A stretch of 18,714 bases of DNA. Origin: Firmicutes bacterium UBA2116 (lineage in GTDB: Bacteria > Bacillota > Clostridia > Tissierellales > Sedimentibacteraceae). Position numbers and translations under genes: made by a program. Below, one piece after another: positions 1 through 7,239 of this stretch. The number at the start of each line of letters is the position of its first letter. The first letter of the stretch is position 1. The notes under the pieces are model-generated. The model had not been told where the DNA came from. It saw only the letters and a list, made by a program, of their open reading frames with translations, and did no database searches. The stretch is taken from positions 103,812-122,525 of the forward strand of contig DCYG01000009.1 in assembly GCA_002331025.1 (NCBI GenBank). The letters run 5' to 3'.

Positions 1-98
1 GCAACCGCAGCGTATTAGACATACGTGAGGATTGACCGGATGAACGGCAACGACGCAGGGGGACTTTTTCAGCAGCCCGAGGGGCTTTCGCCCCTGAT
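1..98. repeat. GC-rich intergenic segment with GNRA-loop hairpin, possible dispersed repeat
   Basis: The first 60 bases contain 34 G or C, well above the AT-rich genes around them, and no reading frame with a recognisable product is visible. At 80-95 there is a perfect 6-bp hairpin (AGGGGC/GCCCCT). Read on the minus strand, downstream of the MCP stop codon, its loop is GAAA, a GNRA tetraloop. No U-run follows on that strand, so it is not a convincing intrinsic terminator, although it could stabilise the 3' end of the MCP transcript. The composition suggests a dispersed intergenic repeat or the edge of a neighbouring element. Copy number cannot be judged here. Confidence 0.4.
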
Positions 99-99
99 T

Positions 100-2124
100 T
101 TAAACTACTTCTTCTGTATTAAATTTAAACTTGCTTATTAACTCGTTTAAAACCTGTGATTGTCCTGAAAGTTCTTCGCTGTTTGCGGCACTTGCCTCTG
201 CTGTCGCAGCATTTTGTTGAACTACAGACGATATTTGTTCGATACCGCTTCTTATCTGATTTACTGAAACAGTTTGTTGTGCCGACGCATTTACTATTTC
301 GCTTATTAATTCATTAGTTTTGTTTGTAATCTCAACTATACCCGATAGAGATTTACCTGCTTTGTCCGCCAGCATGGTTCCTTTTGAAATAGAGCTTATT
401 GAATTTTCAATCAATGCTGTTGTTTGCTTCGCAGCTTCTGCAGACTTTCCTGCCAGATTTCTTACTTCGTCGGCAACTACCGCAAATCCCTTACCTGCAG
501 AGCCTGCTCTTGCTGCTTCAACCGCTGCATTAAGAGCTAAAATATTTGTCTGGAAAGCTATATCATCAATTACTTTTATAATCTTGCCTATTTCATTTGA
601 AGATTCGCTTATTTCATCCATTGCAGAAAGCATGTCCCTCATATGTATGTTTCCTTGTTCAACTTCCTTCGAAGCTTCCAATGCTTTTCTTCCCGCATTT
701 TCAGCATGTTCTGCATTGTTTGCAATCGTATGATAAATTTCATTTACTTCAGCCGATAATTCCTCTATTGCGCTTGCTTGTTCTGTTGTGCCCTGAGCAA
801 GTGTTTGAGCTCCATTGGAAACATTAGCAGCGTTCATGCTGATAAATTCTGATGAATCCTTTATTTTTCCGATTGTATCCGTTAAGGTTCCTGATACATG
901 TAGTAAGCTTTCTTTCAATTTAGCAAATTCACCATCATAATCATACTGCAGATCCATCACTAAATTGCCTTCTGCTAAATCATTCAACACATTAACACTT
1001 TCATTTATATAATTAATATATGATTTTAACCGTACAGTTAAACTCTCAATAGACTCTGCCAGAACGCCTATCTCATCCTTACTCTTTACATCGATGCTTA
1101 CGTCCAATTCGCCATGAGCTAATTTATTTGTAATATCGGTTATAGTTTTTACCGGCTTCGTCATTTTTTTAATAGCTATGGTTAAAATAACCAACAATGC
1201 AATTAATACAGCTAAGAATACAAACACTATAGTAAGTATAAGCTGTCTTGTGTCAGACATAAATTCATCCTTCGGAAGTGACGATAAAACTTTCCAGCCG
1301 GTATTGCCTATCTGCACGCTTTTTCCCAATATCTTCTGATTGTTGATAGCATATTCCACAACGTTATTGTCATTGTTATTAATTGACTGAATCAGATTAT
1401 TACTTAAGCCGATTTCGTCTATATTCTTTAAAATTAATTCTTCATTTTTATGAGCTGCTATGGTATTGTCTTTTGTTAACAGTGAAAAATATCCGGTCTC
1501 ACCCAATTTATGATTGCTTACCATTGCAGTCAGCTTATCTATTGCTATATCAACTGCAGAAAGACCCACAATCTTTCCGTTAGCCCTGACCGGTGCGGAT
1601 ATGGTTATGACTACGCCTCCTGTGATTGCATCAATATATGGTTCCGTAATACATACCCTGTCCTCAGAAACTGCTTTGTAATATTCCTTTGATGTTACAT
1701 CATACATTGAAGTTGAAAAAACAGTCGGAGATGCAAGATAATAATCAGTTTGTGCTATATATGCTGTTAAAATTACATCCGGATCTGACTTCTGAGTATC
1801 CTCGGTAGTCTTAGCAGCAATCATGAATCCTTCTGTTTGCTTCAGAGTGTTCCACCCCTTCGTGTTAACCATGAAATTCTGCAAATTTTTATCCTGTGCC
1901 ATTTGTTGTACTATCGCAATATATCTTTCAAAAAATGCTTCTGATTTATTTCCTATACTTTCAGATGTCTCATTTAATACGGTTTTTTTAGTTTCCGTAA
2001 ACCGATTATTGATTGTAGTTCCTATAACTAATCCGGTTAATAATAACGCAACAAAACATACTACAAAAATTGAAAACGTTATTTTAAAAGTTATACTTTT
2101 GGTTGACAAGCTCTTCTTTGCCAT
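100..2124 (-). CDS. Methyl-accepting chemotaxis protein with dCache-type sensor
   Basis: This is a 674-residue transmembrane chemoreceptor that would control CheA kinase activity in response to an extracellular ligand. TM1 lies at about residues 11-38 and TM2 at about 295-318. The extracytoplasmic region between them (about 45-290) has the spacing and motifs of a double Cache domain. A HAMP domain follows (about 320-370, with KSKDEIG), then a second HAMP-like segment and the long signalling coiled coil. Its hairpin tip carries the nearly invariant FQTNILALNAAVEAARAG, followed by GKGFAVVADEVRNLA. The C terminus (FNTEEVV) lacks an NWETF-type CheR tether. The start is supported by GGAGGAG upstream of ATG. 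The gene is separated from the fliD-fliS run by a hairpin and has its own sigma-28 promoter. Ligand unknown; the family assignment is secure. Confidence 0.97.
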   Translation of the reverse strand: MAKKSLSTKSITFKITFSIFVVCFVALLLTGLVIGTTINNRFTETKKTVLNETSESIGNKSEAFFERYIAIVQQMAQDKNLQNFMVNTKGWNTLKQTEGFMIAAKTTEDTQKSDPDVILTAYIAQTDYYLASPTVFSTSMYDVTSKEYYKAVSEDRVCITEPYIDAITGGVVITISAPVRANGKIVGLSAVDIAIDKLTAMVSNHKLGETGYFSLLTKDNTIAAHKNEELILKNIDEIGLSNNLIQSINNNDNNVVEYAINNQKILGKSVQIGNTGWKVLSSLPKDEFMSDTRQLILTIVFVFLAVLIALLVILTIAIKKMTKPVKTITDITNKLAHGELDVSIDVKSKDEIGVLAESIESLTVRLKSYINYINESVNVLNDLAEGNLVMDLQYDYDGEFAKLKESLLHVSGTLTDTIGKIKDSSEFISMNAANVSNGAQTLAQGTTEQASAIEELSAEVNEIYHTIANNAEHAENAGRKALEASKEVEQGNIHMRDMLSAMDEISESSNEIGKIIKVIDDIAFQTNILALNAAVEAARAGSAGKGFAVVADEVRNLAGKSAEAAKQTTALIENSISSISKGTMLADKAGKSLSGIVEITNKTNELISEIVNASAQQTVSVNQIRSGIEQISSVVQQNAATAEASAANSEELSGQSQVLNELISKFKFNTEEVV

Positions 2125-2158
2125 TTATTCTCCTCCATTTGTATTAATTATTAACTAT

Positions 2159-2185
2159 ATATCGGATAAATTTTATAAATATTTA
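2159..2185 (-). promoter_or_regulatory. Sigma-28 (SigD) type promoter of the MCP gene
   Basis: On the minus strand the sequence reads TAAA (2185-2182), a 15-base spacer, then TCCGATAT (2166-2159). The SigD/FliA-type consensus is TAAA-N15-GCCGATAT, so only the first base of the -10 element differs and the spacing is exact. The box lies about 35 bases upstream of the MCP start and just downstream of the preceding hairpin. MCP genes are classic sigma-28 targets, so position and gene content agree. Confidence 0.8.
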
Positions 2186-2200
2186 TACCGTCAGAAAATT

Positions 2201-2225
2201 AACGAACAGGCAACGCCTGTTCGTT
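2201..2225 (-). terminator. Terminator-like hairpin at the end of the cheA-fliT run
   Basis: A perfect 11-bp inverted repeat (AACGAACAGGC / GCCTGTTCGTT) with a 3-base loop overlaps the stop codon of the last gene. On the minus strand it is followed by AATTTTCTG, a short imperfect U-tract. It lies between the che-fli run and the MCP promoter, where a transcriptional break is expected. The stem is strong but the U-run is weak, so termination may be partial. Confidence 0.65.
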
Positions 2226-2571
2226 ATGCTTGAAAGTTTATTGATTCAGATTTGTCAGGCTGATTTAAATTCTTTTTTACATCCCTTAATTCTGTATTTA
2301 TATTCTTTCGAATTAGATTGTCCATGTCTGAAATTTCCTTAAAGACTGTCCTTATTTCTTTTTTTATTTCTTTAGCTTCATCTGTTTCACCAGTACCGAA
2401 GTCATTTAATTTTTCATTAATAGAATTTATTTTTTCAATAAACAGTTTTCGCTGCTCAATCATAGAGTTTACTTTGTCGTATTCGGTTTTTAATGATAAG
2501 CTTACTATGTTTCCCGTAAATTCTTTTAATTCTTTAGCAGCTTCTAATTTATTCCTTAATAGCTTTTCCAT
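2224..2571 (-). CDS. Small coiled-coil protein in the FliT position
   Basis: This 115-residue protein is highly charged, predicted almost entirely helical, and has no signal peptide or membrane segment. Lysine, glutamate and asparagine predominate, with heptad-like stretches around residues 35-55 and 65-100. The start lies 10 bases after the fliS stop codon, so the two genes are probably translationally coupled; the ribosome site is weak (around ACGGTGA). A small helical protein directly after fliD-fliS is usually FliT, which binds FliD, or a functional substitute. Sequence similarity to FliT itself is not obvious by eye, so the call rests mainly on position, length and helical character. It could instead be an uncharacterised clostridial flagellar chaperone. 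Confidence 0.6.
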   Translation of the reverse strand: MEKLLRNKLEAAKELKEFTGNIVSLSLKTEYDKVNSMIEQRKLFIEKINSINEKLNDFGTGETDEAKEIKKEIRTVFKEISDMDNLIRKNINTELRDVKKNLNQPDKSESINFQA

Positions 2572-2580
2572 ATATCACCG

Positions 2581-2958
2581 TTAACTCTTGGATTGCTTTG
2601 CTATTTTATCCGCTTCTGCCCAGGTATTTCTCAAATCCTTTATCATAGGCATTATTTCATTTATATACTTAGCATCATTATAGCCGGCTGCCTTAATCAA
2701 TTCTCTATTGAAAAACATATATAGTTCTATCAGATTTGGAGTTATTTCATATTGCTCATCCAATGTAACTATAAGATGATTAATTATTTTTTTGCTTTTA
2801 TCAAGTTGTATTTTTGATTGTTCAAAATCCTTGTTTTCTATTAATACTATACTGCGATTAAGCTTTTTAATTAATTCATCAAATATCATTATAAGCAATT
2901 CACCCTTTGTCATAGTATTTATAGAATTTACTTTATATTGTTCATATGGATTCAACAT
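2581..2958 (-). CDS. fliS: Flagellar export chaperone FliS
   Basis: FliS binds the C terminus of newly made flagellin in the cytoplasm, prevents its polymerisation and delivers it to the flagellar type III export gate. The 125-residue length is normal for the family. The N terminus has the FliS signature NPYEQYKVNSI, followed by the helix with GELLIMIFDELI. The C-terminal helices carry NLIELYMFFNRELIKAA and the typical LRNTWAEA ending. It sits between fliD and the small helical protein, the conserved fliD-fliS-fliT order. The ATG lies 13 bases after the fliD stop, with an AAGGATG-like ribosome site. No flagellin gene is in the window, so its client lies elsewhere. Confidence 0.96.
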   Translation of the reverse strand: MLNPYEQYKVNSINTMTKGELLIMIFDELIKKLNRSIVLIENKDFEQSKIQLDKSKKIINHLIVTLDEQYEITPNLIELYMFFNRELIKAAGYNDAKYINEIMPMIKDLRNTWAEADKIAKQSKS

Positions 2959-2971
2959 TTATTTCACATCC

Positions 2972-5236
2972 TTATCCCATCATATCCGTTAACCATGAGC
3001 TTTGAGCATTGAGATTGCTCAGAGCCTTCTCCAATGCCGTAAATTGATTCCAATATCTTTGTCTTTCTACTTCCAATGCTCTTTTTAATGCTTCCATTCT
3101 GTCATCATGGTCTTTTATTTTCTTAGAAATATTATTCTTATCTGATGTTAATCCCCCGTCTAAACCGGCTTCTTCGATAAGTATACCCGAGGTACCAGAA
3201 ACTCCTATATTTTTTCTAAGTATATCTCTGATCTGAATAGCCAATCCTTGCTTTGAACCTTCGTCATCCCTAGTTCCTGTAAATAAACTTGCTATCTCAT
3301 CCGGGTTTTCCATTAATTTTTCTTTAAACTTTTGTTCATCTAAAACTAATTTCCCGCTTGTATCCATAAAAGCAGGAGATATACCTATGTTAGCCAAAAC
3401 CAAATCACTCACATCTGTCTTACCCATTATGCCTGTTCTCAGATTGGAAAGAAGAGTTGTCATTTTACTGTCACCGAATAAAGAACCTTTTTGAGCTTCT
3501 TTATTCCAATTCTCAATTTCCTTCTCGGTCATTTCTTCCTGCTGTTCAGGTGTTAACGGCGGATATTTGCTGCTTGGCTTTTCCTTTGTCTTAGTTCCTA
3601 TTAGAGTGATGATTTCATTGTAATCATCGATAAATTTCTTTACCTTTTCAACAACTTCGTCAACGTTGTTTATAACATCAAATGTTATAGGCGGAATAGT
3701 TGAAGCATTCGGATCAGGTGGCTCAGATGGATCTGTTGCTTTAAAACCCTCTGAGTTTTTATTTAACTCAACATTTATTCCGTCAATTGTAAAATTGGCC
3801 GTGCTTCGGTTGATGGTTACAGGTTGACCGTTTAAAGTATACGACATAACCGTATCCGTTCCTTTTGGTCCGGATATTTCTTCCTTAAAAAGAATATTTG
3901 CCAGACCACCTGATATATTAATTTCACTGTGTTTACCTGTTTCCTTTGAATTTATCGTGAACTTATCCGTTATCGTAGAATAAGTAATATTAACATCTGA
4001 TTCTGCATTTATCTTTTTAATTATATCATTTACAGTCATGCTGCTGGTAATTTCAATTGGCTTTTCGTTAATTTCAAGAGAAAAATCCGTATTTTCACCG
4101 TATATGCTTCCTATACTTTTTGACATACTCAGCCTATTGTTATCACCTGCTTTAATTCCTGTTATAATACTTAAATCACCGCTTATATTGCTTACACCAA
4201 AAACATCTGTATCGCTGTTTACCGCAGAAAATATTAGTGAATCACTGGATGGATTGGATGGATCAATTTCAACCTTAACCTTTCCACTTCCGTATGCTTT
4301 CGCCAATTCATCACTAAGATATTCTTTCAACCCAGCTGTATCATAGGTATACTTAATTGTATCCTCAGCCATTTTAGATAAGTCTATTGTTTTTTTGATT
4401 CCGTTAAAGTCAAATGTAATGCTGCTTTCCAAAAACACTTCCTCTGCTGTTCTTATTAACCCCTCTGCTTCTATAGCTCCGTTGGAAGAGGCTATCGTAT
4501 CTTTTTCAATTTTATCTATACTAAAAGCTTTTAATATATCCTTGCTTGCAGCAACTAATTTTGCCTCTCCAGTTTCAAACATTATTTCACCGTTAACTGC
4601 TTCATATTTTATGCTATCGCTTAACTTGTTACCATTTTTATCCTTAAGAGAATCAAGCTGTTTATTTAATTCAGCAGCTATCTCCTCCGCATGATCATCT
4701 ATAGTGCTTCCTGTAAATCTGAAATCTTTGCTGAATTGTAGATTATATCTCTTTCCATCGTGCTCTATAGTCATAGTATCTCCGGCGAGGGATGCCATTT
4801 CACTATATACTTTACCGCTTGAAAAGCTTTGTGATGAGGCTATATTTTCTGTTGTGTATCTTGCCGCAGACGCAACACTCGTTATGCTGTTAATAGAAAA
4901 ATTCTTAATATTATCTGCATTTCCCGTTACATTGACATAATTTGAAGACGGCTTAACGGTGTATGCTTCAAAAAAACTTGCGCTCAAAATATTGGTTTTT
5001 GAACCTGCTGCAAATGAAAAATATTTATCGCTGAAAGCTAACAGTTTAGAACTGATTTCTCTGTATGCTTCCTGTCTGTACAATAATTTTTGCTTAGATT
5101 GATATTGTCTGTTTATTTTGTTTCTAGTGGCTGCAGTCATTTGTTTAACCAGCTCATCTGTATCCAGACCGGACATTAAACCGCCGAAACCTTTGTTAAT
5201 CGTCGAGCCATATAAACTGTTTGATATTGATGCCAT
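2972..5236 (-). CDS. fliD: Flagellar filament cap protein FliD (HAP2), long form
   Basis: FliD caps the growing filament tip and promotes insertion of flagellin subunits. The N-terminal FliD_N domain is clear (GLMSGLDTDELVKQMTAA, then a coiled coil), and the C-terminal FliD_C domain includes FIDDYNEIITLIGTK and YPPLTPEQQEEM. The final helix QFTALEKALSNLNAQSSWL is typical of the family. I chose the ATG at 5236 because AAAGGAG lies six bases upstream and the protein then begins MASISNS; an in-frame ATG 27 bases earlier has no comparable site. The product is 754 residues, much longer than the roughly 470-500 of E. coli or B. subtilis FliD. The excess lies in the middle (about 130-530), the surface-exposed variable part of the cap, and includes a proline-rich stretch (PSEPPDPNASTIPP). 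Confidence 0.95.
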   Translation of the reverse strand: MASISNSLYGSTINKGFGGLMSGLDTDELVKQMTAATRNKINRQYQSKQKLLYRQEAYREISSKLLAFSDKYFSFAAGSKTNILSASFFEAYTVKPSSNYVNVTGNADNIKNFSINSITSVASAARYTTENIASSQSFSSGKVYSEMASLAGDTMTIEHDGKRYNLQFSKDFRFTGSTIDDHAEEIAAELNKQLDSLKDKNGNKLSDSIKYEAVNGEIMFETGEAKLVAASKDILKAFSIDKIEKDTIASSNGAIEAEGLIRTAEEVFLESSITFDFNGIKKTIDLSKMAEDTIKYTYDTAGLKEYLSDELAKAYGSGKVKVEIDPSNPSSDSLIFSAVNSDTDVFGVSNISGDLSIITGIKAGDNNRLSMSKSIGSIYGENTDFSLEINEKPIEITSSMTVNDIIKKINAESDVNITYSTITDKFTINSKETGKHSEINISGGLANILFKEEISGPKGTDTVMSYTLNGQPVTINRSTANFTIDGINVELNKNSEGFKATDPSEPPDPNASTIPPITFDVINNVDEVVEKVKKFIDDYNEIITLIGTKTKEKPSSKYPPLTPEQQEEMTEKEIENWNKEAQKGSLFGDSKMTTLLSNLRTGIMGKTDVSDLVLANIGISPAFMDTSGKLVLDEQKFKEKLMENPDEIASLFTGTRDDEGSKQGLAIQIRDILRKNIGVSGTSGILIEEAGLDGGLTSDKNNISKKIKDHDDRMEALKRALEVERQRYWNQFTALEKALSNLNAQSSWLTDMMG

Positions 5237-5315
5237 AATTTTCTCCTTTCTCGAAAGTAACATATATTTACTTTCATTTGTATATTTTGCTTATATTCTG
5301 TTAGTATTAAAACCT

Positions 5316-5350
5316 GAGATTCTTTCGGGCTGAAGCCCTCAGAATGACAA
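5316..5350. repeat. REP-like palindromic element between cheB and fliD
   Basis: The gap between cheB and fliD contains GAGATTCTTTCGGGC followed by TGAAGCCCTCAGAATGACA. It folds into two stacked stems, ATTCT/AGAAT (5319-5323 with 5341-5345) and GGGCT/AGCCC (5327-5331 with 5334-5338), separated by a small internal loop. The GAGATTCTT...CTCAGAATGACA pattern resembles a short extragenic palindrome that I recall from many bacterial genomes. No U-tract follows on the minus strand, so a terminator is unlikely. It may affect mRNA stability or the relative expression of cheB and fliD. Confidence 0.5.
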
Positions 5351-5359
5351 GATGTGACT

Positions 5360-6427
5360 TTACAATCTATTTAAATGTTTTATCAATACATCCGCAATAC
5401 TGTCTATTGATGCCTGAACCTGCACAGCGCCTATATTGTAAGCTACCATGGGCATACCGTATACTACGCAGGATTTTTCATCCTGACCTATGGTGTAAGC
5501 CCCTGTTTTTTTCATATTCATGAGACCCTGCGCTCCGTCCTTGCCCATTCCTGTAAGTATAATTCCTACGGAATTGTTTCCTGCAATTTCTGCCACCGAA
5601 TTAAAAAGGACATCTACCGACGGACAATGACCGCTTACCTTTTCTCCGGGACTGCAAGATACGTAATAACCTTTGCTGTCCCTCTTCAATCTCATATGCT
5701 TGTCCCCGGGTGCAATTAACGCAAGTCCGCTTTCTACCCTGTCTCCGTCAACAGCCTCTCTTACTTCTATTTTGCAGATTTTATTTAATCTGTCAGCGTA
5801 CATTTTTGTAAATCCGGGAGGCATATGCTGCGTTACCAATATTCCCGGTATTTCCTTAGGCAGTCCCTTAAGGATTTTGAGGGTTGCTTCCGTCCCGCCT
5901 GTTGAAGCACCTATTGCAATTATTTTTTGTTTTGCAGACTTTAGCGGCACTTGTGTTTCTTTCTTTTGTATGGCTGCCTTTGAAACTTCATTGTGTGATT
6001 CTTCTTGTTTTGCCTTAGCATATGTTACTAACTTTGCTATTGAAGCAATTTTTATCTTAGTTTTTAATTCCCTGAAAAACATTTGCAAATCATTGCCCGA
6101 AGACATATCAGGTTTCTTAACAAAATCAACCGCACCTGAATGAAGTGCATCAAAAACGCTTATATTCATTGAACTTACCAGCACAACCTTTACGGGACGT
6201 TCAACCATCAGCTTTTTAATAAATGTCAGACCGTCCATCTTAGGCATCTCTACATCTAAAGTAAGTATGTCCGGGTTAAGCTCTTTAATTTTATCCATGG
6301 CATCAACCGGATCGACAGCCGTGCCAACCACATCTATATGTTTATCCTGATTCAACTCATTTTTCAGCACATTTCTAAATAATAAGGAATCATCTATAAT
6401 TAATACTTTAATATTTTTTTCTATCAT
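5360..6427 (-). CDS. cheB: Chemotaxis protein-glutamate methylesterase/deamidase CheB
   Basis: CheB removes methyl groups from glutamates of MCPs and deamidates glutamines, opposing CheR. It is activated when phospho-CheA phosphorylates its receiver domain. The 355-residue protein starts with a CheY-like receiver (about 1-125) with acidic pocket DD (12-13), phospho-acceptor Asp58 in LTLDVEMPKMDG, and the SS and K positions (VLVSSM, VKKP). After a variable linker comes the esterase domain with its catalytic triad: Ser in IGASTGGTEA (about 173), His in TQHMPPGFT (about 200) and Asp in GMGKDGAQGL (about 295). The ATG lies three bases after the cheR stop, with its AAGGA site inside the end of cheR, so expression is probably coupled. 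All key residues are intact. Confidence 0.98.
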   Translation of the reverse strand: MIEKNIKVLIIDDSLLFRNVLKNELNQDKHIDVVGTAVDPVDAMDKIKELNPDILTLDVEMPKMDGLTFIKKLMVERPVKVVLVSSMNISVFDALHSGAVDFVKKPDMSSGNDLQMFFRELKTKIKIASIAKLVTYAKAKQEESHNEVSKAAIQKKETQVPLKSAKQKIIAIGASTGGTEATLKILKGLPKEIPGILVTQHMPPGFTKMYADRLNKICKIEVREAVDGDRVESGLALIAPGDKHMRLKRDSKGYYVSCSPGEKVSGHCPSVDVLFNSVAEIAGNNSVGIILTGMGKDGAQGLMNMKKTGAYTIGQDEKSCVVYGMPMVAYNIGAVQVQASIDSIADVLIKHLNRL

Positions 6428-6430
6428 ATG

Positions 6431-7237
6431 TTATTCCTTTTTATAAATTGCCGGGCTAACATAAAGATATTCTGATTTATTTCTTTGAATTGTCTCAGCA
6501 TGCCCAATCATTAAATATCCTCCTGTCTTAGTTGCTTCATAAAATTTGTTTACAATGTTAATTTTAGTATCTGCATTAAAGTAAATCATTACATTTCTGC
6601 AAAATATAACATCATATTTGTTTCTGGCAACAATAGGGTCCATTAAATTAAATACTTTGAAATCAACATATTTTTTGATTTCAGGCGACACCTGGTACTT
6701 CCCGTCATTTGTCTTTGTAAAATATCTTTTTTTGTATGATTCGGGAAGATTCTTTATACTTTCTTCCGAATATATACCTTCGCGTGCTTTTGAAAGAACA
6801 TTTTCGGATATATCAGTAGCATGAATTTGTATCCTCCACTGACCTGCAGAATATTTAAAATAATCGTCTACAACCATGGCCAATGTATACGGCTCTTCTC
6901 CGGATGAGCATCCGGCACTCCAAATATTTAAGGTTTTCAGCTTATTATTTTTCTCTTCATTAGGCAGAACTGTTTCCCGTAAAAATTTAAAATGATTTTC
7001 TTCTCTGTAAAAATATGTGTAATTTGTTGTCAGCTTATTAATAAGCATCGTTATTTCTTCTTTATTGTTTCTTTTAATACTGTCCAGGTACTGACTGAAG
7101 CTGCTCATACCCTTACGTTCTATCATATTTGACAGACGTCCTTCAATCAAAATTCTTTTTTTTGAAAGGTCAATTCCGTAATTTTTATGCATATATTGAA
7201 CGAATTCTAAGAATTCACTATCTGTTAATTTTACCAT
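6431..7237 (-). CDS. cheR: Chemotaxis protein methyltransferase CheR
   Basis: CheR transfers methyl groups from S-adenosylmethionine to specific glutamates of MCPs, driving sensory adaptation together with CheB. The 268-residue length is normal. The N-terminal helical domain (about 1-75) is followed by the Rossmann-like methyltransferase domain. Visible motifs are NYTYFYRE, the SAM-binding loop WSAGCSSGEEPYTLAM, the second motif HATDISENVL, and FCRNVMIYF, which is near-diagnostic for CheR. The start codon lies two bases after the cheA stop and cheB follows three bases later, so cheA-cheR-cheB is probably one translationally coupled unit. The resident MCP has no pentapeptide tether, so CheR must dock on it directly. 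Confidence 0.98.
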   Translation of the reverse strand: MVKLTDSEFLEFVQYMHKNYGIDLSKKRILIEGRLSNMIERKGMSSFSQYLDSIKRNNKEEITMLINKLTTNYTYFYREENHFKFLRETVLPNEEKNNKLKTLNIWSAGCSSGEEPYTLAMVVDDYFKYSAGQWRIQIHATDISENVLSKAREGIYSEESIKNLPESYKKRYFTKTNDGKYQVSPEIKKYVDFKVFNLMDPIVARNKYDVIFCRNVMIYFNADTKINIVNKFYEATKTGGYLMIGHAETIQRNKSEYLYVSPAIYKKE

Positions 7238-7239
7238 AA

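Noticed and set aside
80..95. Intrinsic terminator for the MCP gene
   Set aside because: The stem is only 6 bp and no U-run follows on the minus strand.
5237..5263. Earlier in-frame start for FliD
   Set aside because: The added residues (MLLSRKEKI) are translated from the ribosome-binding region, and AAAGGAG is correctly spaced only for the ATG at 5236.
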